A stretch of 64,000 nt of DNA from Brucella anthropi_A (GTDB lineage: Bacteria > Pseudomonadota > Alphaproteobacteria > Rhizobiales > Rhizobiaceae). Position 1 is the first letter of the stretch. The number at the start of each line of letters is the position of its first letter. This document shows, piece by piece, positions 33,327 through 42,233 of the stretch. The stretch covers positions 62,001-126,000 of the forward strand of contig NZ_LQBD01000038.1 of the NCBI RefSeq assembly GCF_046630315.1, given 5' to 3'. A program made the translations under genes and the position numbers. Below the pieces are notes generated by a model, which saw only the letters and a list, made by a program, of their open reading frames with translations, was not told the origin of the DNA and did not search any database.

Positions 33327-35033
33327 TCAGCGCTTCAATTGCTTGCCGATGGTTTCTGCGACCAGCGCCAGCGAAATGGCGCCCGCATCCGGATGACCAA
33401 TGCTCTTTTCGGCCAATGGCCTTGCACGGCCGAGTTTGGGAACAAGCGGTGCTGTAGCTTCGGCAGCAGCCTTTGCGGCTTCTGCCGCTTCATTCCATGC
33501 ATCGGCCAGCGGCTTGCCGGATGCAAATGCGCCTTCGAGCGTTTCCACGAAGGGAACGAAGGCATCCACCAATGTCTTGTCACCGGGCTTCGCGCGACCA
33601 AGCGTGGTTACGGCATCAAGCGCACGCCTGCCGCCGCGAACGACTGCGCCCTCATCAATGGCGCCATTGTCAGAAAGCTCCGTGCTCCACGCGCGCAGCA
33701 ACAGCCCCCACAGCGCGCCGGAAGTGCCGCCAGCCCGGTCGGCCCAGGCATCGCCCGCAACAGCCAATAGGCTGGCGCTCCCCGCTCCGGCCTTGGCGGC
33801 CTGATCGGCTGCCTCCCTTGCGGCAGCGGAACCGCGCCGCATGCCCTGTCCATGATCCCCGTCGCCGGCAAAGGCATCGATACGCCCAAGTTCTTCCTCG
33901 GCCTCGACCAGCGCGTCAGCGACAGCGTTCAAAATACCCTGCACACACGCGCCGCCTGCACGGCCTGCCTCATCTGCCGGAGCAAAATCAGGTGCCGCAT
34001 CATCGTCAGCGATCATGTCGGTCGCAGGCTCGACTGCGATTGCTTCGCCGCGCCGCAGAACCGGCGTGTCGCAAGCAGCCGTCCAGTAGCGCTCCAGTTC
34101 ATCGTCAAGCCAGAGAAGGGTCAGCGAACAGCCCTGCATATCGAGGCTGGTGACGAATTCACCCGCTTCCGGCGCCACAACACCAAGCCCGGATTTTTCC
34201 AAGAGCGATGCAATCGCCGTCCACAGGACGAATAATTCCTCATATTTCGTGGCACCGAGGCCGTTCAGGATAACGCCCACTTTCTGCGTTCCCTTGGGGC
34301 GCTCTGCCAGAAGCTTCTCCACCAGCAGGCTCGCCAGACCGGAGGCAGGCAGGATCGCCTCTTCCTTGATACCCGGTTCGCCGTGAATGCCGAGACCGAG
34401 TGCCATCTGGCCTTCCGGTACCGTAAAAAGCGGATGCGGCGCTCCGGGCAATGTGCAGCCCTTGAACGCGACGCCGAAGGAAACGGTGTTCGCATTGGCA
34501 TGACGGGCAAGCCGCTCGACCTCATCCAGTGACAAACCGGCTTCGGCAGCGGCTCCCGCAATCTTGAACACAACCAGATCGCCAGCGATACCGCGCCGCT
34601 TTTCATGCATATCCGCCGGAGCGCTGGCGACATCGTCGGTTACGGGCACGATACGGACATCGATGCCTTCTGCGCGCAAACGCTCGGCAGCAACGCCGAA
34701 ATTGAGCACATCGCCAGCATAGTTGCCAAAGCCCAGCAGAATACCGCCGCCCCTGTGCGCCTGACGGCAAACACGGGCCACCGCCGCGGTGGAAGGCGAA
34801 GCAAACACATCACCGGCAACTGCGGCATCCGCGAGACCCGGCCCGACATAGCCCGCAAATGCCGGGTAATGACCGGAACCGCCACCGACAACCACCGCAA
34901 CCTTGCCTTGCGGCACTTTGGTGGAACGGACGACGCCGCCACGCACATGGCGTACATAGCGGCTATAAATATTTGCAAAACCGGCCAAGGCAGTGGAAGC
35001 AAACGCCTCCGGCGCATCGAAAATCGTCGTCAT
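33327..35033 (-). CDS. DhaK-DhaL fused ketose kinase
   Basis: A 568-residue ATP-dependent dihydroxyacetone-kinase-family protein. The DhaK domain (1-330) has GGGSGHYPAF at 50-59 and His217 in GIHGEPG, the residue that binds the ketose covalently. The DhaL domain (about 360-568) has GDGDHG at 390-395 for Mg-ATP and DRAGGTSGALWG. Members of this family also phosphorylate erythrulose enantiomers in tetritol and apiose pathways, so the substrate here could be dihydroxyacetone, D- or L-erythrulose. It is the last gene of the six-gene catabolic operon, 21 bases after the TIM-barrel gene. Confidence 0.88.
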   Translation of the reverse strand: MTTIFDAPEAFASTALAGFANIYSRYVRHVRGGVVRSTKVPQGKVAVVVGGGSGHYPAFAGYVGPGLADAAVAGDVFASPSTAAVARVCRQAHRGGGILLGFGNYAGDVLNFGVAAERLRAEGIDVRIVPVTDDVASAPADMHEKRRGIAGDLVVFKIAGAAAEAGLSLDEVERLARHANANTVSFGVAFKGCTLPGAPHPLFTVPEGQMALGLGIHGEPGIKEEAILPASGLASLLVEKLLAERPKGTQKVGVILNGLGATKYEELFVLWTAIASLLEKSGLGVVAPEAGEFVTSLDMQGCSLTLLWLDDELERYWTAACDTPVLRRGEAIAVEPATDMIADDDAAPDFAPADEAGRAGGACVQGILNAVADALVEAEEELGRIDAFAGDGDHGQGMRRGSAAAREAADQAAKAGAGSASLLAVAGDAWADRAGGTSGALWGLLLRAWSTELSDNGAIDEGAVVRGGRRALDAVTTLGRAKPGDKTLVDAFVPFVETLEGAFASGKPLADAWNEAAEAAKAAAEATAPLVPKLGRARPLAEKSIGHPDAGAISLALVAETIGKQLKR

Positions 35034-35054
35034 TGAAACAGTCCTCGATCTGAG

Positions 35055-36026
35055 TCATCGGCCGCGCGGCAAAATGCGGCGCAGATAATCGCGATTTGTA
35101 GCCGAAACGGAAAGCCCGTCGCCACCATAATGCTCGCAGAGAAATGGGCTGGCAAATCCATGATCCAGCGCCATCCGGATCGCTGCGCGGTAATTGATGA
35201 TCCCGCTCTCAAGGGGTGCCGGATGCGTGACGATGACACCGGACGCCGGATCTTCCGTTCGCGTATAGTTTTTGACGTGCCAGAATTTTGCGTAAGGCGC
35301 CACCTTCTCCATCATCTTCTGCCAATGCTCGACAGGACGGTGCAGGCGGATGAGATTGCCTAGATCGGCGTTGATCCCGACATTGCCGAGGCCAACCTCC
35401 TCAATAAAGCGAACTGAACTGTCCGCAGTGCCAAGATAGGTGTCCTCATACATTTCAAGCGATAGCTCTATGCCTAGCTTCTCTGCATGGCGACCGAGTT
35501 CGCTTATCCGTTCGACTGCCTTTTTCCAGACAGCCGGATCGTCCGGGTTCCGCGCGCCATTGACGGTCCAGAACCATAATGCCTGTTTCTGCGCGTCCGT
35601 CAGCGGTTCAAAAAGCCCGAAGGAAACGCAGCTCGCGCCAATTTCCTTAGCGGTATCGATGACCCTGTGACCGTAGGCCAGATATTCCTCGCCGTGTCGT
35701 GCGTCGATCACGCTGCGCCGCGAGGTCGAAATCGCAGGTATGGTGAAGCCCAGCGATTTGGCAACAGACATAAATTCAGCGAGGCGGGCAGGTGACAAGT
35801 CGGCCAGTCGCAACCAGCTGTCAGTCGGATCAAGTTCGGTAAAACCTGCATCCGCAACGTCGGTCAAAGTGCGGTGCCACTCTTCTGCTGATTGATCCTG
35901 CACCGAGCTGCCATCCGGCAGGATATTGGGATACTGGATCATCGCAGCTGCAATGGGCCATGTTTCGCGTGTCCATTTGGCAGTTGTCTGTGTCAACTTA
36001 CAGTCCTGTTCTTTTGCATGATCCAT
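35055..36026 (-). CDS. Xylose-isomerase-like TIM-barrel protein
   Basis: A 323-residue AP2Ec-type TIM barrel (sugar phosphate isomerase/epimerase family) with probable metal ligands in LSLEMYEDTYLG, GINADLGNLIR, FWHVKNYTR and FLCEHYGGDG. Known relatives include isomerases, epimerases and the 3-oxo-isoapionate decarboxylase of D-apiose catabolism, which makes L-erythrulose, a substrate for a DhaK-type kinase. That pairing is suggestive because the next gene is such a kinase. The start is uncertain: MDHAKEQ begins five bases after tctA but has a weak ribosome site, and MIQYPNI, 28 residues later, is an alternative. Confidence 0.75.
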   Translation of the reverse strand: MDHAKEQDCKLTQTTAKWTRETWPIAAAMIQYPNILPDGSSVQDQSAEEWHRTLTDVADAGFTELDPTDSWLRLADLSPARLAEFMSVAKSLGFTIPAISTSRRSVIDARHGEEYLAYGHRVIDTAKEIGASCVSFGLFEPLTDAQKQALWFWTVNGARNPDDPAVWKKAVERISELGRHAEKLGIELSLEMYEDTYLGTADSSVRFIEEVGLGNVGINADLGNLIRLHRPVEHWQKMMEKVAPYAKFWHVKNYTRTEDPASGVIVTHPAPLESGIINYRAAIRMALDHGFASPFLCEHYGGDGLSVSATNRDYLRRILPRGR

Positions 36027-36031
36027 CTCGA

Positions 36032-37561
36032 TCAGGCCACGTTGCCATTGCTGGAAGGAATTTCAGGTTTCCGGTTTCGCAGCTTGCCAATCGCCCAGAA
36101 GATGGCTGGTGAGACCAGCAGGAAAACGCCGAGCGTCATCAGTGAAGCAACGAGCCCATTCGACCAGAACACCGAAAGCTGACCGCCCGACATCATCATC
36201 GACTGACGGAATGCATCTTCAGCCTTGTCTCCGAGTACCATCGCAAGAACCAATGGCGCCAGTGGATAATCAAGCTTCTTGAAGATATAGCCAAGCACGC
36301 CGAATGCGATCACCAGCCAGACATCGGTTATCGAATTGGCAACCTGATAAGCGCCGGAGAAAATGACCGCTACAATCATCGGCCCGATAATCGAAAACGG
36401 CACGCGCAGGATTGAGGCATAAAGCGGGACGGTCGCAATCACCAGAATAACGGCGACGATATTGCCGAGATACATGGAGGCGATCAGGCCCCAGACAAAA
36501 TCCGGGCGATCCGTGAACAATGTCGGGCCGGGCGTAAGGCCCCAGATCATCAGCCCGCCCATCATGACGGCAGCGGTCGCCGAACCCGGAACGCCAAGTG
36601 CCAGCATGGGGAGAAGCGCGGAGGTGCCAGCAGAGTGGTCAGCCGTTTCCGGCGCCACGATGCCACGGGGATCGCCCTTACCGAATTTCGATTTATCGCG
36701 TGCAGAGCGGCGGGCGACGCCGTAGCTCATGAAGGATGCCGCAGTTGGCCCGGCGGGCGTTATCCCCATCCAGATACCGATAAGCGTGGAGCGTGCAAGC
36801 GTAAACCAGTAACGCGGCATTTCCAGAAGCGTGCGCCCGATCTCGCCAAGACGCACACGCGCCTTGATACCGTCGAACCGAAGCCCCTCTTCCGTCGTCA
36901 GCAACAGTTCACCGATCCCGAACAGGCCCATCACCGCAATCAGGAAGGAAATTCCCTTGATGAGTTCCGGTATGTCGAATGTCAGGCGCAAGTTTCCGGA
37001 GATCGTGTCCATGCCCACCGAAGCAAAGGCAAAACCGATCATCATCGAAACGAGCGTTTTGAAGGGCGATTGTGCGCCCATGGATATGAAACTGGCGAAA
37101 GCCAGAAAATAGACGGCAAAATATTCAGGTGAAGAAAACCGCAGCGCGAAATTGGCGACCCAGCTGGAAAGCAGGGTAATCATCACCACGCCAGCCAGCG
37201 CGCCGATGCCGGCCGAAACAAATGCCAGCGTCAGGGCACGGCTCGCATGTCCGGCTTTCGCCATCGGATATCCATCGAAGGTAGTGGCGACGGACGATGG
37301 TTCACCTGGAATATTGAACAGGATGGACGTCGTCGAACCACCGAACAATGCTCCCCAATACATACAGGAAAGCAGAATAATCGCGGAAATGGGGTCCATC
37401 GAGAAGGTCAGCGGCAAAAGCAGCGAAACGCCATTTGGCGCCCCCAGCCCGGGCAAAACGCCAACCAGAATTCCAAGCGTCACCCCAAGCATCATCAGCA
37501 ACACGTGATTGAAGCTGAGGATGTGGGCAAAGCCATCCATCAGGAGACTGAAGTTTTCCAT
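36032..37561 (-). CDS. tctA: Tripartite tricarboxylate transporter large membrane subunit
   Basis: A 509-residue TctA-family protein with about 11-12 membrane helices. It shows the family segments LGVLPGLGAPNGVSLLLPL near the N terminus, GGSTTSILFNIPGEPSSVATTFDGYPMA, and GIWMGITPAGPTAASFMSY plus ALGVPGSATAAVMMGG in the second half. TctA forms the pore with TctB, powered by an ion gradient, and receives carboxylates from the TctC binding protein. GGAGGAAAG precedes the start. It follows tctB by 33 bases. Confidence 0.93.
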   Translation of the reverse strand: MENFSLLMDGFAHILSFNHVLLMMLGVTLGILVGVLPGLGAPNGVSLLLPLTFSMDPISAIILLSCMYWGALFGGSTTSILFNIPGEPSSVATTFDGYPMAKAGHASRALTLAFVSAGIGALAGVVMITLLSSWVANFALRFSSPEYFAVYFLAFASFISMGAQSPFKTLVSMMIGFAFASVGMDTISGNLRLTFDIPELIKGISFLIAVMGLFGIGELLLTTEEGLRFDGIKARVRLGEIGRTLLEMPRYWFTLARSTLIGIWMGITPAGPTAASFMSYGVARRSARDKSKFGKGDPRGIVAPETADHSAGTSALLPMLALGVPGSATAAVMMGGLMIWGLTPGPTLFTDRPDFVWGLIASMYLGNIVAVILVIATVPLYASILRVPFSIIGPMIVAVIFSGAYQVANSITDVWLVIAFGVLGYIFKKLDYPLAPLVLAMVLGDKAEDAFRQSMMMSGGQLSVFWSNGLVASLMTLGVFLLVSPAIFWAIGKLRNRKPEIPSSNGNVA

Positions 37562-37594
37562 GTCTTTCCTCCAAAGACATCGGACTTTCCGGCA

Positions 37595-38095
37595 TCAATA
37601 AATCCCGAAGAAAGCCTCGACCGGGCCCTTAAGGAGCGGAACCTTGAAGCCGATTTCAAAAATGACGAAGAAGAAGAGAGAAACGGCAATACCGGCGGGC
37701 AACGACGCCCACCATTTGTAACGCCCTTGAAACATCATCGCTCCAGCAATGTAGAGAGCGGTCCCGACATAGAGTCCCAAAACCGTCGATATGGCTGCGA
37801 AGCCGACGAGCGGCAGTGCGAAGCCAAGAACGGGCTTCAGCCGGTTCATCTCAACGAAGATTTCGCCACTATGACGATGTTTCAAAAATGCGGTAACGAG
37901 ATTGACGGCGCTTCCGAAGATGATCAACAAGCCGATATAGAACGGAAAATAACCGGCATCCGGCCCCATCTCCGTCCAGCCTGTGCCAGCCTGTAGCGAG
38001 CCGTAACAGACAGCCGCCCCCAGTGCGCCCGTGAGGAGAGCCACGCCCGCCTCGACACTGAAGCGCGAAATTCCGCCTTCGCCTTTCTCACTCAT
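37595..38095 (-). CDS. tctB: Tripartite tricarboxylate transporter small membrane subunit
   Basis: A 166-residue TctB-family protein with four predicted helices (VALLTGALGAAVCYGS, FPFYIGLLIIFGSAVNLV, LKPVLGFALPLVGFAAI, LPAGIAVSLFFFVIFEI) and the usual MGPDAGYFPFYIG segment. The start MSEKGEGG is chosen because AAGGAG lies nine bases upstream; an open frame continues 21 codons further back. It lies between tctC and tctA in the operon. Confidence 0.88.
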   Translation of the reverse strand: MSEKGEGGISRFSVEAGVALLTGALGAAVCYGSLQAGTGWTEMGPDAGYFPFYIGLLIIFGSAVNLVTAFLKHRHSGEIFVEMNRLKPVLGFALPLVGFAAISTVLGLYVGTALYIAGAMMFQGRYKWWASLPAGIAVSLFFFVIFEIGFKVPLLKGPVEAFFGIY

Positions 38096-38157
38096 GGGAT
38101 GAGCTCCTTCGATGGAGGATGCAGACGCCAACGGCGTCTGCACGAATGCACAGAACA

Positions 38158-39147
38158 TCAGTTGGCGAGCCAGCCTTCACGCTTCAGCACAGCCGTAACC
38201 GCCGTTTCATCGTTCTTGATAAAGGATGACAGGTCGTTACCGCTCATATAGGCGGCTGACTGTGAACTATCGGCAAGATATTTCGCCCATTCCGGGGTCT
38301 CGGCAACTTTCTTGAGTACGCCTGCATAGTAATCCACGACGTCCTGATCCACGCCTGCCGGAAGCCATACTGTGCGCGGCATGGAGTAATTTTCGATTGG
38401 AATGCCTGTTTCCTTGCAGGTCGCAATGTCGCTCCATCCCATATCGCCCGCGACCTTGCCTTCACCCTTGAGCCTTTCGGCCTTGAAGACACAAAGCGGC
38501 TTTACCATGCCGGCCTGCCACTGACCGAGGTTTTCGCTCGGATTGTTGACATTGGCAGCGATATGCTCGCCTGCAAGCTGAACCGCAGCTTCGCCACCGC
38601 TCTTGAACGGGATGTAGCCAAGCTTTGAGCCGGTGGCATCGTTAATCATGGAGGTGAGAATCTGGTCAACATCCTTGGACTGGCTTCCGCCAACCTTCAT
38701 GCCTGCGTCGTCCTTGGCCTTGGCGACAAATTCTGCGGCTGTCTTGAAGTCGGATTTTCCGTTGACCCAAAGAATGAATTCATCCGAAGCCAGTGCCGAA
38801 ACGGGAACAAGATCTGTCGATTTATAAGGAACCTTGGCGCGCACGGGCAGGAGGTATGCGTTGTTGGTGCCGAAAGCGAGCTTGTAGGGATCACCCTTGT
38901 ACCCCGCAGTATAGACGAAACCCTCGGCGCCGCCTGCACTGCCCTTGTTCGTGACGACGATAGGCGCGCTCATCAGATCGTACTTGCCGATGATCGACTG
39001 GATCGTGCGCGCGAAAATATCCGTACCCCCACCTGGTCCAGCGGTCACGACGAATTCCACAGGCCGCGTCGGTTCGAATGCCTGCGCGGACGATGCGATC
39101 ACCGCCACTCCTGCGGCCAGGCAAGCAATGTGCAAAGACTTCTTCAT
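38158..39147 (-). CDS. tctC: Tripartite tricarboxylate transporter binding protein
   Basis: A 329-residue periplasmic Bug/TctC-family protein. A signal peptide ends near AQA (residue 23), followed by RPVEFVVTAGPGGGTDIFART, the family's first lobe segment that contacts the ligand's carboxylate, and later AGGAEGFVYTAGYKGDPY and FKSGGEAAVQLAGEHI. Such proteins bind mono-, di- or tricarboxylates. Ligand cannot be read from sequence; the enzymes of the operon suggest a polyhydroxy acid. GGAGGATAG precedes the start. Confidence 0.92.
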   Translation of the reverse strand: MKKSLHIACLAAGVAVIASSAQAFEPTRPVEFVVTAGPGGGTDIFARTIQSIIGKYDLMSAPIVVTNKGSAGGAEGFVYTAGYKGDPYKLAFGTNNAYLLPVRAKVPYKSTDLVPVSALASDEFILWVNGKSDFKTAAEFVAKAKDDAGMKVGGSQSKDVDQILTSMINDATGSKLGYIPFKSGGEAAVQLAGEHIAANVNNPSENLGQWQAGMVKPLCVFKAERLKGEGKVAGDMGWSDIATCKETGIPIENYSMPRTVWLPAGVDQDVVDYYAGVLKKVAETPEWAKYLADSSQSAAYMSGNDLSSFIKNDETAVTAVLKREGWLAN

Positions 39148-39212
39148 GGTCTATCCTCCCGGTTAAGCGGCATGGGCCTCCCCCCATGCCGATCGTGTCA
39201 AGATGTCGAAAA

Positions 39213-40244
39213 TCAGGCAGCGTCCGAAAGCGTCGCTGCCCTTTTCGCCATCCGTGCCGCAAGCAGGATCGCTTCGCGCGTGGCTCCCACGTCGGCGACA
39301 CCTTTTCCTGCGATATCGTAAGCCGTGCCATGGGCAGGCGTGCAAAGCGGGAACGGCAATCCGCCCATCATGGTCACCCCTTTGTCGAATCCCATCAGCT
39401 TCATCGCGATCTGACCCTGATCGTGATACATGGTCAGCACCGCCTGAAAGCCATCCTTCAGCGCACGCAGGAACACTGTATCAGCCGGGAACGGCCCATC
39501 CACATCGAACCCCTTGGCCTTGGCTGCCTTTACTGCGGGTTCGATAATATCGATCTCTTCCATGCCAAAGCTGCCACCGTCTCCGGCATGCGGATTGAGC
39601 CCGGCCACCGCGATTTTCGGACTGTCATAACCCGCCTTCTTCAGGCACGCCCAGGCCAGATCAAGCTCGGCAAGAATTCCTTCAAGCGTCAGCGCCGAAG
39701 CCACCTCCTTGAGCGGAATATGCGACGTCACGCGCGCATTCCAGACCTTCTCCAGCACGTTGAACTCGCGCACCTTACCAGTGAAGTTCAGCACATCGGC
39801 AACAAAGCGGATTTCGTCGTCGTAACCTGGATAGGCAAATCGCATCGCCTGTTTGTTAAACGGCGTGAAGCAAACAGCCTGCGCATGTCCAGCATCGGCG
39901 AATTTTAAGGCAGTACGAAAATTATGAGTCGCGAAGGTCCCGCCAATCAGCGTCGCTTCACCACGGACAACGTCTTTGGGATCAAGATTCCTGAGGTCTA
40001 CGAACACATGCCTGTCCGTCGACATGCCTGGGGCGTTTTCGAGGCTGGCATCCTGCAGATCAAGCTCGACGCCTGCGATACGGGCTCCATCGTCCAGAAT
40101 GCGGCGATCACCAAAGACGATGAGATGCGCTTCCTCTCTGACATCCGGCAAAGCGAGAAGACGTGCGGTCAGCTCGGGGCTGACACCGGCCGGATCTCCC
40201 ATTGCAAGCGCAATCACGCTCGGTTCAGTGCCAGTGACGGTCAT
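39213..40244 (-). CDS. PdxA2-like 4-phospho-acid dehydrogenase
   Basis: A 343-residue PdxA-family NAD-dependent dehydrogenase/decarboxylase. Marks are ALAMGDPAGVSPEL at the N terminus, FTPFNKQAMRFA, VTSHIPLKEV, AGLNPHAGDGG and TMYHDQGQIAMKLMG, which hold the metal-binding histidines. The start MTVTGTE has AGGAGG six bases upstream. The branch with transporters and kinases (PdxA2) oxidises and decarboxylates 4-phospho-D-threonate or 4-phospho-D-erythronate rather than serving vitamin B6 synthesis. The DUF1537 kinase that normally supplies that phosphate is absent here, which makes the true substrate an open question. It is the first gene of the operon. Confidence 0.85.
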   Translation of the reverse strand: MTVTGTEPSVIALAMGDPAGVSPELTARLLALPDVREEAHLIVFGDRRILDDGARIAGVELDLQDASLENAPGMSTDRHVFVDLRNLDPKDVVRGEATLIGGTFATHNFRTALKFADAGHAQAVCFTPFNKQAMRFAYPGYDDEIRFVADVLNFTGKVREFNVLEKVWNARVTSHIPLKEVASALTLEGILAELDLAWACLKKAGYDSPKIAVAGLNPHAGDGGSFGMEEIDIIEPAVKAAKAKGFDVDGPFPADTVFLRALKDGFQAVLTMYHDQGQIAMKLMGFDKGVTMMGGLPFPLCTPAHGTAYDIAGKGVADVGATREAILLAARMAKRAATLSDAA

Positions 40245-40263
40245 CAGCATCCTCCTCATCTGC

Positions 40264-40332
40264 ATTCTGTATGCAGCATGCATATGACAATCTTTCGCAA
40301 GGTGCAAGAATTTTGTATTCTGTATGCAGCAT
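40264..40332. promoter_or_regulatory. Repeated operator candidate of the GntR regulator
   Basis: ATTCTGTATGCAGCAT occurs twice in the same orientation, at 40264-40279 and 40317-40332. Start-to-start distance is 53 bases, about five helical turns. The first copy continues into GCATATGACA, giving an imperfect palindrome TGTATGCA-N-TGCATATGACA. The site lies between the divergent pdxA2-like and GntR genes, as expected for a GntR autoregulator that loops DNA between two sites. Confidence 0.6.
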
Positions 40333-40420
40333 TTTATGTTGACGGTTGAAGGCAGGCCAGCCATCTTCGCCTCAAGTTGGTGAGATGAGGATTCGAACTC
40401 ACTCTTTGAGAAAAAGGCCG

Positions 40421-41104
40421 ATGGACGACATTCAGAAAACCGAGCAGACCGACAACGGCTCACAGGCGTTCCGCCGCACCGCCTTGCACGACATGCTCGT
40501 CAACCATCTGCGCGATATGATTATCGAAGGGCAACTGGAACCTGGCACTCGCCTGCATGAAGGTCAGCTTGGAGAGCAATTGGGCGTGTCCCGGACGCCG
40601 CTGCGCGAGGCGATCAAATATCTGGCCAGCGAAGGTCTGGTCGAGCTTGTTCCAAGCCGCGGCGCCGTCGTAAAGCGTTTCAGTCCGGCCGACGTAAAGG
40701 ACATGCTCACTGTTCTGCGCACATTGGAGGAGCTTGCCGGGAAACTCGCCTGCGAGCTGGCGACCGACCAGGACATTGCCGAGGTTCGGGCGCTGCATGA
40801 TGAAATGGTCGAGCGTTATAAGCATTCTGACCGCCTGCAATATTACAAGCTCAACCAGCAGATACATCTGGCCATTGTTCGCCTTGCAAAGAACCCCACG
40901 CTGGCGGACATTCACCAGATGCTCCAGACGCGGTTGAAGCGCATCCGCTTTGTGGGGCATGAAGGCGCGGAGAAGTGGGCGGCGGCGGTCGCGGAGCATG
41001 AAGAAATGATTACAGCTTTGGAAGCTCGCGATCCGACACGACTGTCCGAAGTGCTTGGGCGGCATCTGACGAAGGCATGGGAGCGCGTGCGCGACTCGAT
41101 ATAG
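40421..41104 (+). CDS. GntR-family regulator (FadR/FCD subfamily)
   Basis: A 227-residue regulator with a winged helix at about 20-85 (HLRDMIIEGQLEPGTRLHEGQLGEQLGVSRTPLREAIKYLASEGLVEL) and an all-helical FCD ligand domain (LRTLEELAGKLACELA, YYKLNQQIHLAIVRLAKNP, VAEHEEMITALEARD) with histidines that often bind a metal and a carboxylate. The start MDDIQK follows AAAAAGG. It diverges from the PdxA2/Tct/DhaK operon and is its probable repressor, with the imported acid or a pathway intermediate as inducer. Confidence 0.9.
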   Translation: MDDIQKTEQTDNGSQAFRRTALHDMLVNHLRDMIIEGQLEPGTRLHEGQLGEQLGVSRTPLREAIKYLASEGLVELVPSRGAVVKRFSPADVKDMLTVLRTLEELAGKLACELATDQDIAEVRALHDEMVERYKHSDRLQYYKLNQQIHLAIVRLAKNPTLADIHQMLQTRLKRIRFVGHEGAEKWAAAVAEHEEMITALEARDPTRLSEVLGRHLTKAWERVRDSI

Positions 41105-41252
41105 CGGGCAGCGTTCAAGCCAGTCCGTTCGCCGCTGTCACCCAGATTATCGTTCGGTCTAAAATATCGGACGAGCTCTACCTGAATCCGGCCGGATCGC
41201 GTTATAAATCAGGGCAGGATCACTTTTGCTTATCTGATGCACCGGACGGACC

Positions 41253-42233
41253 ATGGAACTGAAATGGCTTGAAGATTTCGTCAGTCTCGCAGAGCACAGG
41301 AGCTATTCCCGCGCGGCTGGAGACCGCAATATTACGCAATCTGCACTCAGCAAACGTATCAAACAGCTTGAAGACTGGGTCGGCCTTCCATTGGTTGACC
41401 GTTCTTTGAATCCTATAGGTCTGACAAAGGCGGGGGAAATTTTTCTTCCGCGGGCACAAGATGCTCTTGAAATGCTGCTCAGCGCCCGCAAGAGCGTCAG
41501 CGATGGTTATAGTGCGACGTGGGAAATCATTTCTTTCGCGACGCTCAATACCTTGTCGCTCACATTCTTTCCGCATTGGATGGCACAGATCGAAGCATCC
41601 GGCGCTTCATTCCGTGCACGTTTCGCCGACCCGCATTCCTCTTTCGTCGGCAATATATCCACGCTCGTCAGCGGGCATTGCGACTTCTTCCTGACCTATG
41701 CCCATCCGGCAGTTCCCCAGATGGATGATCTTGGCGGCTATCCCTTCCTGGCATTGGGAACAGAAAGGGTCATTCCGGTATCCGCCCCCACGCCAAAGGG
41801 GCAGGCACTCCACAGTCTCAAGGACAAGTCGCTGCCGACCGATTTCCTCAGTTACCGTGGAAATTCGTTTTTCTCTCTTGCCCTGCCCTGGCTGTTCGAA
41901 AAGCACGGTTTTCAGTTGAATACCGTCTACGAAAACGGAATGTCTGTTGCGCTGAAAGCGATGGCAGTTTCCGGCCACGGTGTGGCATGGATACCTGAGA
42001 GCCTTGTCGATGATGAAATGAAGCGCGGCGTGCTGGTGCGGGCGGGTGAACCGAACACCGATCTGTTGATTGAAATTCGCGTTTACCGGACACCGCAATT
42101 TCGGAACAAGCAGGCCGAGCTTTTCTGGCGCCGAGCGTCGCAGCTGGTTTCCCAGAAATGCGAACACAGCGCCGGAAACCTCACCCCGAGCCTGACCGAT
42201 CATGATCAGGGAAAAGTGCCGCAACAGCTTTGA
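41253..42233 (+). CDS. LysR-family transcriptional regulator
   Basis: A 326-residue LysR regulator: N-terminal helix-turn-helix (DFVSLAEHRSYSRAAGDRNITQSALSKRIKQLEDWVG) and a substrate-binding domain from about 90 (SFATLNTLSLTFFPHWM, SGHCDFFLTYAH, AVSGHGVAWIPESL). The last about 20 residues and the stop overlap the 3' end of the convergent MmgE/PrpD gene by 53 bases. It does not diverge from a gene: upstream is the GntR gene on the same strand, 148 bases away. The target may be the convergent peptide operon or a distant gene. Confidence 0.88.
   Translation: MELKWLEDFVSLAEHRSYSRAAGDRNITQSALSKRIKQLEDWVGLPLVDRSLNPIGLTKAGEIFLPRAQDALEMLLSARKSVSDGYSATWEIISFATLNTLSLTFFPHWMAQIEASGASFRARFADPHSSFVGNISTLVSGHCDFFLTYAHPAVPQMDDLGGYPFLALGTERVIPVSAPTPKGQALHSLKDKSLPTDFLSYRGNSFFSLALPWLFEKHGFQLNTVYENGMSVALKAMAVSGHGVAWIPESLVDDEMKRGVLVRAGEPNTDLLIEIRVYRTPQFRNKQAELFWRRASQLVSQKCEHSAGNLTPSLTDHDQGKVPQQL

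Noticed and set aside
37247..37996. Plus-strand open frame of 249 codons across tctA and tctB
   Set aside because: It lies antisense to the ends of two transporter genes and to their ribosome sites, and its product is highly charged without motif.
39213..40463. A longer PdxA2-like protein starting 73 codons upstream
   Set aside because: The extra segment crosses the operator repeats and lacks a ribosome site, while AGGAGG stands six bases before the shorter start.
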